From Halodurantibacterium flavum (lineage in GTDB: Bacteria; Pseudomonadota; Alphaproteobacteria; Rhodobacterales; Rhodobacteraceae), in assembly GCF_042681825.1 (NCBI RefSeq), contig NZ_JBHUGH010000011.1, positions 95,863 through 159,862 of the forward strand: DNA of 64,000 bases, read 5' to 3'. Shown here one piece after another: positions 26,262-35,570 of this stretch; position 1 is the stretch's first letter; every line of letters begins with the position of its first letter. The position numbers and the translations under genes are program-made. The notes under the pieces were generated by a model. The model ran no database searches. It was not told the DNA's origin and worked only from the letters and a program-made list of their open reading frames with translations.

Positions 26262-29200
26262 TCAGTGACTGCCGGAACGAAGCACGCCGTGAACCCGCCA
26301 AAGCCGCTCAAGCGTCAGGTTATCGGCGCTGTGAACGGCGGAACCCAGCGAGATGCACACGGCCTGGCCGTTGAGACCTATATTCTCGAAGATGCGCGCG
26401 CCCGTTTCGATCCGTTGGCCGAGGCGCTTCAGATACCCGTAGCTCTCACCGCCGCTCCGAGCCGTTACGGCAACGATTCGCCCTTCCAGCGCCGTTAGCT
26501 TCGCGGGCGTGAGATCATCAACAGCCTCAAGCAGCACCGTGTCCCCATTCCGTATGACAGGATATGCGCTGTCCTCAACGATACTGGCCACCGCCAGCTT
26601 GCGGGAAAGTATGTCGCTGGCGCGCGCAGCAACTGCCTCGTCGCGCCCGGGAAGGTTTTGCGCATCGTAGAGCACGCCGACGATCGGCATGACGCGAGTT
26701 TCTGCCGTGGGGACGAGCAAGGCCGGCGGCACACGTTCTGTCCCGGAGCGATCCGCGGCAAGGATCGTTCGTGAAAGGTCCTTCTTGTCCCTATGAAACC
26801 GGCGCGCATAGATCTTGCTCCCATGAAGCGCAATGACCGGCTCGCCTTCCGTTGCATCGCGATCGAGCGAGACGATGACAACCTGCCCGGCCAGTGCAAC
26901 CGAACCCAGCGTGGGACCGCGGATGACATACAGGGCAACGGCGCCGAGCGAGCCAAGGGACAGATATTCCTGGTCGCCGGTGACCGCGAGAATGTCAGCG
27001 GCGCTGCGCGCGGCCAAGGTGCCAAGCATCGGCAGGGGCGTGTCCGGCAGAACCATTGCCTCGGGCGCTGACGGTGCATCCGCCTGCACCAGATCGCGCT
27101 CCTCATGAGTGAGTCGTCCGAGAAAGCGCGCGTATGAGGCCGTGCAACTCCTCAGGAGGCTGTGCACACTCTCATAGACTTCATTCACGTCGGCAGCATC
27201 CTGCGGCGTGATCATGGACGGCTGATGATGTGCCTTGTTGATGATCTTGTAAAAAAGCGCGCTGTCTCGAAGCGCTTGGTGCGTGAGCAGCTTTTCAAAC
27301 GGCGGTTCCTCGAAAGGCCGTTCTCCAGCATTCCTTGCGTGGCGTAGCTGGCCGAGCAGATCGCCAAGGGTCGGGGAGTGCATGACCAGGGGGTCAGTTG
27401 CGAGCAGGTTCCACAGCCTGTTTTCGATGTCGACCCGTACACATTTCACGAACTCCTGCGCCTTGGCAGAGTCGTTTTCGTCTTCGATCCAGCGATCCCG
27501 CCTTTCCCTGATTTCCTCGATAGCGGGGCTGAGCGATGCTGTAAGCCTGGATGACGACACAGGGTCGAGCCGCAGCGCCGTCCAAGTCGGCGCATCTTCG
27601 GCGCGGGAAGGGAGCTTGTCCTGCACCGACGCAACAAAGCGAATATCGTTCGACGCAATCAGCGGCCGCATCCCATGCGACGGCATCTTCGGCACTGTGG
27701 CTGCAAAGTTCTCGCTGTTAATTGGATCGAAATGAGTCTGGGGATCGTCGAGCAGAATGCAGCTTAGCCCGCCTGACTGAGTCCGCACGTGTTCCCACAG
27801 ACCGAAAAGGAAAGCCCAAACGCACGCCCTCAAAAGCGAAGCGTTCATCACCTGATGCGCAGGCACGCGCATATCGCCCAGCCCGGCGCGAAGTCCAAAC
27901 CCTCCATCTTCGCCTGGCTCAAACCCTCCATAATCCGGACCGCCGCGATAGTGCGGCCGGTAGATATTGCCCAGCCAGGTGCCGGTGTCGCGATCAAGCG
28001 TATTGATGAGCCCCGAAACCCGTTCATAGACCAGTGCCGGAAACTCAAGAAAAGGTTCCACCGCATCCGCCGCCCGTTCCAGCAACTTCAGCCGTTTCTC
28101 CTCGGCTTCCCACGCCTGTCGCACCCGCTCGAGCTCATCAAGCTGACGTATGAGCGAAAGGATTGGGGATGCGTTTTGAACGCCGCGCCGGATCGCTTCA
28201 ATCTGATCGCGTAGCGAGCGTTCCTGCGGCTTTGCCTGTTCCCGTTCGGCAGGTATTTGGTCTTCGGCGGATTGCGGGGCGCCGACATAGCGCACCATCA
28301 ACTGCTTCAAGACATCGCCCGCTGCCGCCCGGTGTGCGCGCAACATCAAAGCGTGGACGATGGCGGCAAGCCGCTTTTGCAGCGTACTGCCTGCAAAAAG
28401 CTCGGGAAGTTTGCTGTTCGCCGGCTGCGGCGCATCCGGCAACGGGTTCTCCCTTGCCGCTATCTCCCAGACCGCCTGAGCATTCCTCTGAAGCGGCTCC
28501 AGGCGGCCGGAGAAAGCCCTGTGTGCAAGTAGCTCGTCAACATAGCCCTTGCGAACAATGGCCAGCAGGGTATCCGGCAATGCCTTGTCAGCGAAACCCC
28601 GCAGGCTTTCGGGCAGAGCGTGCAGCAAGGAGGCCGCCTCGTCACGTTCCCATTCCGAGGCGGTCTTCGCGATATCGCTGTCAGCTTCGCGGCACTTCTC
28701 CAGCGCCGCCTTCACCGACATATCAAGCAACGCGTCGGGAGGAACCTCGTCAAGGTCCGTTCCGCAAACCGGGCAGTTCACCACATCACTGTCAGGGTGA
28801 GCGTTCTTATGCCAGTCGGCCACGCGCGCATACAGGCGCCAGCGTGTCGCCTGACGCTCATCCTCCAGCCGGGTCGCAAGCGCTCGCGCTCGCGCGAGAA
28901 TATCCTCCACCGCCTTTAGCGCGTCAGATGCCTCTTCTTCGGAGATTTCTGAAAGGGAGAGGATCGTTCCAATCGAGGGCAGCTCCCGCAAAGCGCCACC
29001 CTTCAAACGTTCGGCAGCCGCATCAAGGGCGCCGGTCATGGCGTCGGCATCCTGCTTTGAGGTCAGTTCCACACGGCGGCCCAGGATGGTTTCCATCGTG
29101 GACATCATTTCGCTCTGCAGTTCCTGCAAAGCTTTGCGCGCGGCAGCGATGGAGGAGGCGCAGCCCGCCTTGTTCTCGCCTTCTCCTTCTTCCTCCCCCG

Positions 29201-30260
29201 GCATCAGAATCCTGGGCGGCGTTCCAAGATCGGAACGTTCCTCCCAGTTCTCGACAAGCGTTTGAAGACGGCTCGCAAAATCGCTTGTCTTCTGATCGCG
29301 GGCCTCTTCCGTCGTGCGTTTCTCGGCATTCCGCAGGCGTCCGACGAGCCGCGTTGAACGGTGCCCGAGCTCTTCAAGCGGCTTTAGTCCGGTTAGCTGC
29401 GAAACGGCCTGCGTGAAGTCGGTCTTCTCATCGAAGCGCATATGTGCAGCAACGCCTGGCATCAACGTGCCTACCTCAAGCGCCAGCGCCGGGATACCGA
29501 GCGCGTCCAGCCCTTCTACGGGAGCCGTCAGCTTCTTGCCCGACACTTGCACCCTTCGCGTCACGCTGCGGATTTCAGCCGTGTCTTCGCGTTTAAACGT
29601 CAACCTTACCCAGGTATCGAGCTTCGGCTGATCGGCGAGCTTTTCAAGATTTTCGGCAGAAGGGATAGGAACAATCGGCGGAATGGCTATTTCAGGCCGG
29701 TTATCACCCTCGCCAATTGCTTCGCTGTCCGCGGTCCATTCGACCGCCATGGGTTCGTGCACCTCATGCGGCATATGCTGCGACCGCAGCGCCTTGCCCG
29801 TCAGGCACCAGATCACCGCGCTCAACAATGCGGTCTTACCGGCACCGTTGAACCCGCTGACAAGCGTAATTTCCCTATTGATATCGAGAACGAAGTCATC
29901 CGGGTCTTCGCCGTTCGGACCCAGGTGGCGGTGGAGTCCGCCGAACCGATGCGCCTCAACACGTTCCAGATGCCAGATCGGCCGGGCGCCCGCCGAACGC
30001 GAGGTCCTGGCCGTCGCGGCCGGCAGCTCCGCTTCGAGCGCCGTAAGGAGCCCTTCGACTTCCTTTGCCTGAACGGTGCGATTCCGCGGCCACAGATCGC
30101 GATTGCGCCCATAGAACGCAAACGCTTTACGCTTGTCGTCTGTATCGAGCCGGAAGGCATCTTCATTCGCACGGTGAACCGGCACGCCCGCCGTCAGTAG
30201 CCTGACAACTTCATCCAGGCTGTAATCTTCAAGACGTATCGGTTCAGGCTGGTCGTTCAT
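26262..30260 (-). CDS. SMC-like ATPase with two C-terminal LexA/S24-like domains
   Basis: A 1332-residue protein. Residues 95-160 start an ABC/SMC-type head with Walker A GFNGAGKT (136-143). A long helical middle follows with a single CxxC (Cys496, Cys499, NCPVCG), like a zinc hook. The second half-head has Walker B ILLDDPQTHFDP (835-846). After about residue 930 comes a helical region with NKAHHQPS. The last 240 residues look like two S24/LexA peptidase folds: the first (about 1095-1200, GQVVIV, YARRF, IVGVLYD) lacks the catalytic pair, while the second (about 1222-1330) has Ser1231 in EDSAYPVIRNGDTVLL and Lys1278 in YLKRL. ATG 30260 is preferred over a TTG 12 bases upstream. A defence or DNA-damage role is inferred from its setting. 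The fold assignment of the tail is by eye and should be modelled. Confidence 0.75.
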   Translation of the reverse strand: MNDQPEPIRLEDYSLDEVVRLLTAGVPVHRANEDAFRLDTDDKRKAFAFYGRNRDLWPRNRTVQAKEVEGLLTALEAELPAATARTSRSAGARPIWHLERVEAHRFGGLHRHLGPNGEDPDDFVLDINREITLVSGFNGAGKTALLSAVIWCLTGKALRSQHMPHEVHEPMAVEWTADSEAIGEGDNRPEIAIPPIVPIPSAENLEKLADQPKLDTWVRLTFKREDTAEIRSVTRRVQVSGKKLTAPVEGLDALGIPALALEVGTLMPGVAAHMRFDEKTDFTQAVSQLTGLKPLEELGHRSTRLVGRLRNAEKRTTEEARDQKTSDFASRLQTLVENWEERSDLGTPPRILMPGEEEGEGENKAGCASSIAAARKALQELQSEMMSTMETILGRRVELTSKQDADAMTGALDAAAERLKGGALRELPSIGTILSLSEISEEEASDALKAVEDILARARALATRLEDERQATRWRLYARVADWHKNAHPDSDVVNCPVCGTDLDEVPPDALLDMSVKAALEKCREADSDIAKTASEWERDEAASLLHALPESLRGFADKALPDTLLAIVRKGYVDELLAHRAFSGRLEPLQRNAQAVWEIAARENPLPDAPQPANSKLPELFAGSTLQKRLAAIVHALMLRAHRAAAGDVLKQLMVRYVGAPQSAEDQIPAEREQAKPQERSLRDQIEAIRRGVQNASPILSLIRQLDELERVRQAWEAEEKRLKLLERAADAVEPFLEFPALVYERVSGLINTLDRDTGTWLGNIYRPHYRGGPDYGGFEPGEDGGFGLRAGLGDMRVPAHQVMNASLLRACVWAFLFGLWEHVRTQSGGLSCILLDDPQTHFDPINSENFAATVPKMPSHGMRPLIASNDIRFVASVQDKLPSRAEDAPTWTALRLDPVSSSRLTASLSPAIEEIRERRDRWIEDENDSAKAQEFVKCVRVDIENRLWNLLATDPLVMHSPTLGDLLGQLRHARNAGERPFEEPPFEKLLTHQALRDSALFYKIINKAHHQPSMITPQDAADVNEVYESVHSLLRSCTASYARFLGRLTHEERDLVQADAPSAPEAMVLPDTPLPMLGTLAARSAADILAVTGDQEYLSLGSLGAVALYVIRGPTLGSVALAGQVVIVSLDRDATEGEPVIALHGSKIYARRFHRDKKDLSRTILAADRSGTERVPPALLVPTAETRVMPIVGVLYDAQNLPGRDEAVAARASDILSRKLAVASIVEDSAYPVIRNGDTVLLEAVDDLTPAKLTALEGRIVAVTARSGGESYGYLKRLGQRIETGARIFENIGLNGQAVCISLGSAVHSADNLTLERLWRVHGVLRSGSH

Positions 30261-30367
30261 TGCGTTAGCCAATCATCATGGAGCTCATTTTTCTGAATCT
30301 CCCCCGGTTGCCAGACTATCCGGATTCTCGGTGAGAACAAAGCAGCAACTTTCAAAGGTTCAGCTTG

Positions 30368-31099
30368 TTACCCGATCGGGAAAATCATGTCCTTCGGCGG
30401 TGCGTAGAGCAGTGACCTCATAATCCGCCCCTTGAAGCCGGTGCGCCTGCGGATCTCGTCCTTCACCTTGTTCACGTCAGAGAGCGGCAGGCGCGGGTCG
30501 ATCATAATTTGGTCGATCAGTGCGTGCGGATCGACCGAGTAGGCATAGATGTCCTGCTTTCCCTTATTCTTCTCCAGATAGAGAAGCCGTACCTCACGCT
30601 CGTGGATGAAGGCGTTGCGCTTGACCAGTAGCGTTTCGGCCAGCGCGCGGACGTGCAGGCCACCGCGGAACACCTTGTTGCCGAATTCCACCAGCTTCCT
30701 GTCGCCCATGTACTGGACCTTGCCGATGAAAGCTTGCTTATGCGCCCAGTCGCCAAGCGGGGCCTGCAATCCGGTGAGGAGGTTGCGGATCGTGGTGCGC
30801 ACCCGCACGCCGGTCTTGTCGGGCGAATAGATACGCCAGATAGCATCGGAGCTGGTCTGCCGCGTCCAGCATTGCCCGTAGAAGTCGTTGTTGAATGCGA
30901 ACTTCGCGATCGTGCCATCAGCAAGCCGCGCGGGGGCGTTCAGGATGAAATTCTCGAACGGGTCATCCCATTTCGAGGGCCGGACCAGCACGTTCTGCTT
31001 GTTTGCGAACAGTTCGTAAAACCGCCCGAGCGGCATCACGCGGTAGATATAGCCGTCAAACTCGGTGGCTTGTAGATTGATATAGTTCTTCGTATTCAT
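30368..31099 (-). CDS. DUF2971 domain protein
   Basis: A 243-residue protein of the DUF2971 family. Typical features are YRVMPLGRFYELFANKQNVLVRPSKWDDPFENFIL near the N-terminus, CWTRQTSSDAIWRIYS in the middle, and AFIHEREVRLLYL followed by a charged C-terminal half. The start at 31099 has GGAGGGGGCG directly upstream. DUF2971 genes are frequent passengers in defence islands, but their activity is not established. It is transcribed towards the SMC-like gene, 107 bases away, so the two may form one unit. Confidence 0.8.
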   Translation of the reverse strand: MNTKNYINLQATEFDGYIYRVMPLGRFYELFANKQNVLVRPSKWDDPFENFILNAPARLADGTIAKFAFNNDFYGQCWTRQTSSDAIWRIYSPDKTGVRVRTTIRNLLTGLQAPLGDWAHKQAFIGKVQYMGDRKLVEFGNKVFRGGLHVRALAETLLVKRNAFIHEREVRLLYLEKNKGKQDIYAYSVDPHALIDQIMIDPRLPLSDVNKVKDEIRRRTGFKGRIMRSLLYAPPKDMIFPIG

Positions 31100-31460
31100 C
31101 GCCCCCTCCCAGCGTTCTAATTTGCCGTGTATGTATTCGGCCGTAAAGCTGCGAGTGCCCCGGCGCCCCTGCCGGCTAGTTGATCTTCGGTGATGAGCGG
31201 TTTGGCCACGATCGCCTCCATTCAATCTCGACCTCCGGTCGAGAGCGAGAACGCCCACCCGGTGCAAACCCGGGTCGGGCTCTACAGTGGCAAGTGCGGG
31301 GCTGATTTGATCACGCGGCGGCCGTCAGAGTTCCGATGCTTATCGGTGCGAAGAGGGATGGATGGAGGGGGTGGCAAAGGTGGTGGCGAGTTCCTCCGGC
31401 TCGGATATTCAAGTGCATCACGATGCGCTCGGCAGTTATCTGCAGGAGCCGGCAATAGAC
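31100..31460. other. non-coding gap between DUF2971 and the DUF3883-type gene
   Basis: No convincing gene on either strand. A 7-bp hairpin CTCGACC-TCC-GGTCGAG is at 31227-31243. The promoter and ribosome binding site of the DUF2971 gene must lie at its left end. Confidence 0.5.
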
Positions 31461-32258
31461 TCAAACGAAGCTCGCCTGAAACGTCATCGCCGTCAGTGAG
31501 ACGTGAGCATCCAATGGCGGATATAGCTCGAACGCCTTCGGCTCGCGCGAGAAGTTCTAGAGCCGGAACAAGCACCATTCGGCGCGCTTCTCCTCGGCAA
31601 CCGCCAGTTCGTTGCGCGTGACGTGAAAGGGTGTGCGTTCCCAACCGTTCGTCGTCTTGACCTCGATCAATCGAGACCGCCCGTCTGCCGAGAAGCTTGC
31701 GATGTCGTAACCCGCACCGTCTCCATCTTCCTGCGACACCCATCGTATCTTGCGTGCTAGATCGTTTCGGCCCGCGTTGGTCAGCGAGGCATGTTCATGA
31801 GCCAAGACACGTTCTTCTCCCGCTCGACCGAGCGCGCGATTGCGCTCGTCCCTACCCGCGACATCGAACTTTCGGGCAATGTGTAGCGTCTGCTCCAGTT
31901 CCTGCGGCGGCGGCTGATTCGAAAGCGTGGGTGGCGGCCCGACCCAGAGCGGTGATGTCTCGCGTAGCCCGGAGTCTTCGCGTGCGGAGGGCCTTCTGGC
32001 AAACCAACCCGGATTCTGCGCCAGCCAACGCACTACTGCATCGATCAGAGACGTCTGGAAGTGGAAGGCCGGCCGGTAGCCAGGAATCCAATCCTCGCCA
32101 AGCCCCTTGAGCACTGCACTGATGTTCTGGTGCTTGAACTCGATCGACTTTCGGGAGCGGTCGATCCGCTCTTGTAGTCGTCGGTTACATTCGGCCTTGC
32201 TATAGGACCGGCCGGCGACGTCGTCAGCGAGCATTGCGAAGTAATCCGCGACGATCAA
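31461..32258 (-). pseudogene. DUF3883-type nuclease-like gene interrupted by an amber codon
   Basis: The first 233 codons encode an N-terminal helical domain (SYSKAECNRRLQ, SIEFKHQNISAVLKGLG, PGYRPAFHFQTSL), a linker, and a C-terminal DUF3883 domain, a PD-(D/E)xK-like nuclease fold with GYDIASF and IEVKTTNG as the D...E-x-K core. A TAG at 31557-31559 then stops translation, but the same frame continues with 31 codons reading NFSREPKAFELYPPLDAHVS... to a TGA at 31461, which is the normal end of this domain, usually with Tyr at the TAG position. The start is also doubtful: the in-frame codons above the only candidate (TTG 32258) still read NEPWTDEEND, conserved in relatives as I know them. Most likely an inactivated gene. 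Confidence 0.75.
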
Positions 32259-32442
32259 ATCGTTCTCTTCATCTGTCCAGGGCTCGTTTGCATCACATCA
32301 GTCTAGAGGTGAGAAGCTACTGAGTCATCTACTGTTTCCATCGTACACTGAATTTGTCGTCGCAACCTCGCGCGTCGCCGTATTCTAATTTGCTAAATTC
32401 TTTTTATGCAAAGATCGTCCGATGAGTTTCCAACGCGAAAGC

Positions 32443-33294
32443 TTACGATGATGGCCGCCAATAGCGAATTGCCGGCACCTCTGCACCGATGGCGTTGAGA
32501 GCAAGTGAAAGGTTTTGATGCGTCCAATCCAGTTTCTTGTCGGCGGTCATCAAGCCCTCGTAATATGTACCATATACTGCGAAGCTCAAATCGATGAGAT
32601 CGTTTCTTGCGCGGTCGAGCCGTTTCGGAGTTTGATTCCCGTTCTTGACCCACCAGAGCAGGTAAATGACGATCGCAAGCGAGTAGCGGTAGAGATAGGC
32701 TTGCGTTCTGAGTTCTTCGGGCGCCGGGCAGGTGGAATCCTGGTCACCCCCCGATAGCGTCTCCCATATCTGATCAGCGGCTCCGAAGATCGACGAGAAC
32801 ATCTCCGGCGTGTATCGCGTATTCCTCCTGATGATGCGAAGGTGCTGAGGCGTAAACATTTGCTCGGCCATCTCCGGCAACGAAACCAATATGTCGTGGG
32901 CACCTTCGAGCATTCCGGAAAGCGCATTTACAGCGCCGGACCAAAGTCGTTCTAACTGAGCGCGAACCCCGGGCTCGTCTCGGTCCGGCCCGTCCAAAAT
33001 GGCGACCATTCCTCGAATCTGATGCGCCACGTCGGAGCGCTGCATTGAGGAGGTCATATTCGGGGTTCGAGGATCGATTTCCACGATTTCCTTTCCCGGT
33101 TTCAAGACGATGACCTGTTCCGGGAAGTCACCGATGACGGACATCCCAGCCACAATCGCTTCGATCGATTCCTGCTTGTACAGCTCGAACCAAACGAAGT
33201 CCGGTAGAACGGCAAAATTCGCGGCTGATGCATTGAGAAACAGCCTGAGATCCTCCGACTGCAGCATGCTGCTATCGATGACCAGGCGCCGCAT
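32443..33294 (-). CDS. PIN-like domain protein
   Basis: A 283-residue protein beginning MRRLVIDSSML, the first strand and aspartate of a PIN-type ribonuclease fold; a second acidic residue is in FVWFELYK and a third in LMTADKKLD near the C-terminus. The middle is helical and long for a PIN domain, so this is one of the larger PIN-like proteins and not a VapC toxin. ATG 33294 is chosen; two further ATGs at 33303 and 33306 are in frame. It overlaps the vsr 3' end by about 23 bases, which suggests that the two are co-translated. Substrate unknown. Confidence 0.65.
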   Translation of the reverse strand: MRRLVIDSSMLQSEDLRLFLNASAANFAVLPDFVWFELYKQESIEAIVAGMSVIGDFPEQVIVLKPGKEIVEIDPRTPNMTSSMQRSDVAHQIRGMVAILDGPDRDEPGVRAQLERLWSGAVNALSGMLEGAHDILVSLPEMAEQMFTPQHLRIIRRNTRYTPEMFSSIFGAADQIWETLSGGDQDSTCPAPEELRTQAYLYRYSLAIVIYLLWWVKNGNQTPKRLDRARNDLIDLSFAVYGTYYEGLMTADKKLDWTHQNLSLALNAIGAEVPAIRYWRPSS

Positions 33295-33745
33295 TAGCTT
33301 CATCATCGCCGATGTCCCGAAGGACCGTGAGTTCGCTCGCGCTCGTCGGCGGCAGTGCCGACATCAACTTTGCCACGAGCGTGTCGGTCGACCTGGCCTC
33401 ACATTCCCAAATGGTGAGTACCCGCCAACCCATCACTCGGAGCGCCGCTTCGTTTTCGCTATCACGCATGACGTTTCGCTCGAACTTCGCCGCCCAGAAC
33501 TCGGCTCGCGTCCTGGGCGTCGTCGCCTTCTTGCAACCCGGATGCCGGTGCCAAAAGCAGCCATGCACGAAGATGGCCAAGTTGTGCTTCGGCAGCACGA
33601 TGTCCGGCGAGCCCGGCAGGTCACGGCGCTGGACGCGAAAGCGATAACCAGATGCATGCAGGAGGCGCCGCACGGTCATTTCCGGTCCGGTATTCTTCTG
33701 CCGGACGGCACGCATGATGCGACTCCTGATCGGGTCTACTTCCAA
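33272..33745 (-). CDS. vsr: very short patch repair (Vsr) endonuclease
   Basis: A 157-residue mismatch endonuclease. The Vsr family pattern is clear: RSRIMRAVRQKNTGPEMTVRRLLHASGYRFRV, PDIVLPKHNLAIFVHGCFWHRHPGC, and WRVLTIWECE. Vsr nicks 5' of the T in T:G mismatches formed when 5-methylcytosine is deaminated, so it normally accompanies a cytosine-C5 methylase; one is encoded at 41498-42667. The start is TTG at 33745, with GAGAGAGA upstream; no ATG precedes the conserved region. It is followed by the overlapping PIN-like gene. Confidence 0.88.
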   Translation of the reverse strand: MEVDPIRSRIMRAVRQKNTGPEMTVRRLLHASGYRFRVQRRDLPGSPDIVLPKHNLAIFVHGCFWHRHPGCKKATTPRTRAEFWAAKFERNVMRDSENEAALRVMGWRVLTIWECEARSTDTLVAKLMSALPPTSASELTVLRDIGDDEANAAPGHR

Positions 33746-33968
33746 GATCAGTCTCTCTCAAACGGTGTGAAGCGATCGATCACCATGAATCCCTCCTGAG
33801 ATTCGCCGATCCCGTCGTCCTGCCCGAACGTCGCGGCAGCCGCAGACCGACCTCCGATCGATTTTCGTTTGGCCAACCGCTCCACGACCCGCAGCCTCAA
33901 CTTAATAGTAGTTCTTTGAAACTGATGTCTTCTTGGACTCGTCGCCAGCGCTTATAGAATTGATTTCC

Positions 33969-35564
33969 ATGGCTATCACTATCTCATATCCAGTCGCCGG
34001 TTACGATCCTCAGTCCGAATTGAAGGTCCACGCCGCACTAAAGGCGCTTTCGGACGACTGGCACATCATACATTCCGTGGCGTGGCTCGGCCCGCGAGGC
34101 AACCGGCTTGCCGATGGAGAGGCTGATTTCGTGCTCCTCCATCGATCCTTTGGCATCGTAGTATTGGAGGTGAAGGGCGGCGGTGTCGATCTCCGGAATG
34201 GCCGCTGGGTTTCCGAAGACCGTCATGGTCGAGTGAACGATATCAAAAACCCTTTCGAGCAGGCGACCACGTCGAAAGTGAACCTGCACAAGTGGCTGAG
34301 AGGCCGTTTGGGCCTATATGTCCCGACTTGCCACGCCGTCGTGTTTCCCGACATCACCTACTCGCTCGAACTCGGGCCCGCCGCACCGACCGAAATCGTC
34401 ATCGACGGTCGAGGACTGTCGGATGTTCACATCTCCCTCGCACGCGTTCTCGACCATTGGCAACAGAAGGCGAGCTTGTCCGCGGCCGACACGACCAGAA
34501 TCGTCGACGCGCTCGCTCCGACCGTTACAGTCAGACGGACGTTGGCCGATGCCGCTCACGACGCCGACGCCGGACTCCTGCAATTGACCCAAGGTCAGGT
34601 TCGGGCCTTCGCGATGACCCGAAGGACCCCCAGAGCGGTCGTGTTCGGAGGCGCCGGCACCGGGAAGACGGTATTGGCTTGCGAAAAAGCGCGTCAGCTC
34701 AGAGACGAAGGCAATAGCGTCCTGCTGACGTGTTTCAACGAACTGCTGGCACGCCGACTGGCTGCCGATCCCTCGCTCCACGACATAAGAACCGCGACTT
34801 TTCACTCCCTTTGCATGACAGCCGCTAAATCGTCAGGAGTGCCGATACCGAGAATGCCGGATTCGAACTGGTGGACAGGCGACGCGCCATTGGTACTTCT
34901 TGAAGCCATGGAGAGGAATGGTCTGACCTTCGACGCCATCGTGGTCGATGAGGGGCAGGACTTTGCCGGGAGTTGGATCGAGGTACTGGAGGCGCTTTGT
35001 AGTGCCGGTCCCGACGCGCCCTTTTATGTATTCGCTGATGAACATCAGCGCCTTTGGGACCGGGACTGGGTGCCGGATGCGCAACGTTTCAGACTCGATC
35101 TCACCACCAATTGTCGAAACGCACGACCTATATCGGAACGCGTGGCGGTAATCGCCGGCTTTGATGTCGACGACTTATGTATCGATGGACCACCGGCCAA
35201 ATGGTCGGACCTAACCAGGGTGCCGGATGCGCCTCGTCTCGTGCAGCGTATCGTCGAAAAGCTGCTCGCAGAAGGGTTCGAAAAGCGCGACATCGTCGTT
35301 TTGTGCGAGACTGCGAGCCTCGTGGGAAGGCTCAGGGAGATGGCCGTCGCCGACTCTGGATTTTGCCCCTACGGTGGCTCCGGAGTGGTGGCCGAAACTA
35401 TAGGCCGATTCAAGGGCCTGGAGGCCCTTGCCGTGGTCCTCGCCCTTGACGGGGATACGCCCGAGCCGCCCGACCGAAATGCATATGTCGGCTTCAGCCG
35501 TGCTCGGGCCTACTTGAACGTCCTTGGTTCGCCCTCCCGAAAGGCTTCCGTAGGATGGAGGTGA
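33969..35564 (+). CDS. NERD nuclease-SF1 helicase fusion
   Basis: A 531-residue protein. Residues 15-130 are a NERD domain, a nuclease-related fold with DGEADFVLL and VVLEVKGGGVDL (D-E-x-K). Residues 200-530 are a UvrD/PcrA-like superfamily 1 helicase: Walker A FGGAGTGKT near 227, motif II VVDEGQDF near 325, motif III FADEHQRLWDRD, and motif VI AYVGFSRARAYL. Such NERD-helicases act on DNA in several defence clusters. It is divergent from vsr (223 bases between) and converges on drmB with only 6 bases between stops, so it is a separate transcription unit inside the island. Confidence 0.85.
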   Translation: MAITISYPVAGYDPQSELKVHAALKALSDDWHIIHSVAWLGPRGNRLADGEADFVLLHRSFGIVVLEVKGGGVDLRNGRWVSEDRHGRVNDIKNPFEQATTSKVNLHKWLRGRLGLYVPTCHAVVFPDITYSLELGPAAPTEIVIDGRGLSDVHISLARVLDHWQQKASLSAADTTRIVDALAPTVTVRRTLADAAHDADAGLLQLTQGQVRAFAMTRRTPRAVVFGGAGTGKTVLACEKARQLRDEGNSVLLTCFNELLARRLAADPSLHDIRTATFHSLCMTAAKSSGVPIPRMPDSNWWTGDAPLVLLEAMERNGLTFDAIVVDEGQDFAGSWIEVLEALCSAGPDAPFYVFADEHQRLWDRDWVPDAQRFRLDLTTNCRNARPISERVAVIAGFDVDDLCIDGPPAKWSDLTRVPDAPRLVQRIVEKLLAEGFEKRDIVVLCETASLVGRLREMAVADSGFCPYGGSGVVAETIGRFKGLEALAVVLALDGDTPEPPDRNAYVGFSRARAYLNVLGSPSRKASVGWR

Positions 35565-35570
35565 CGCTCG

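Noticed and set aside
31190..31621. Plus-strand 143-codon frame
   Set aside because: Overlaps the DUF3883-type gene on the other strand and has no protein-like features.
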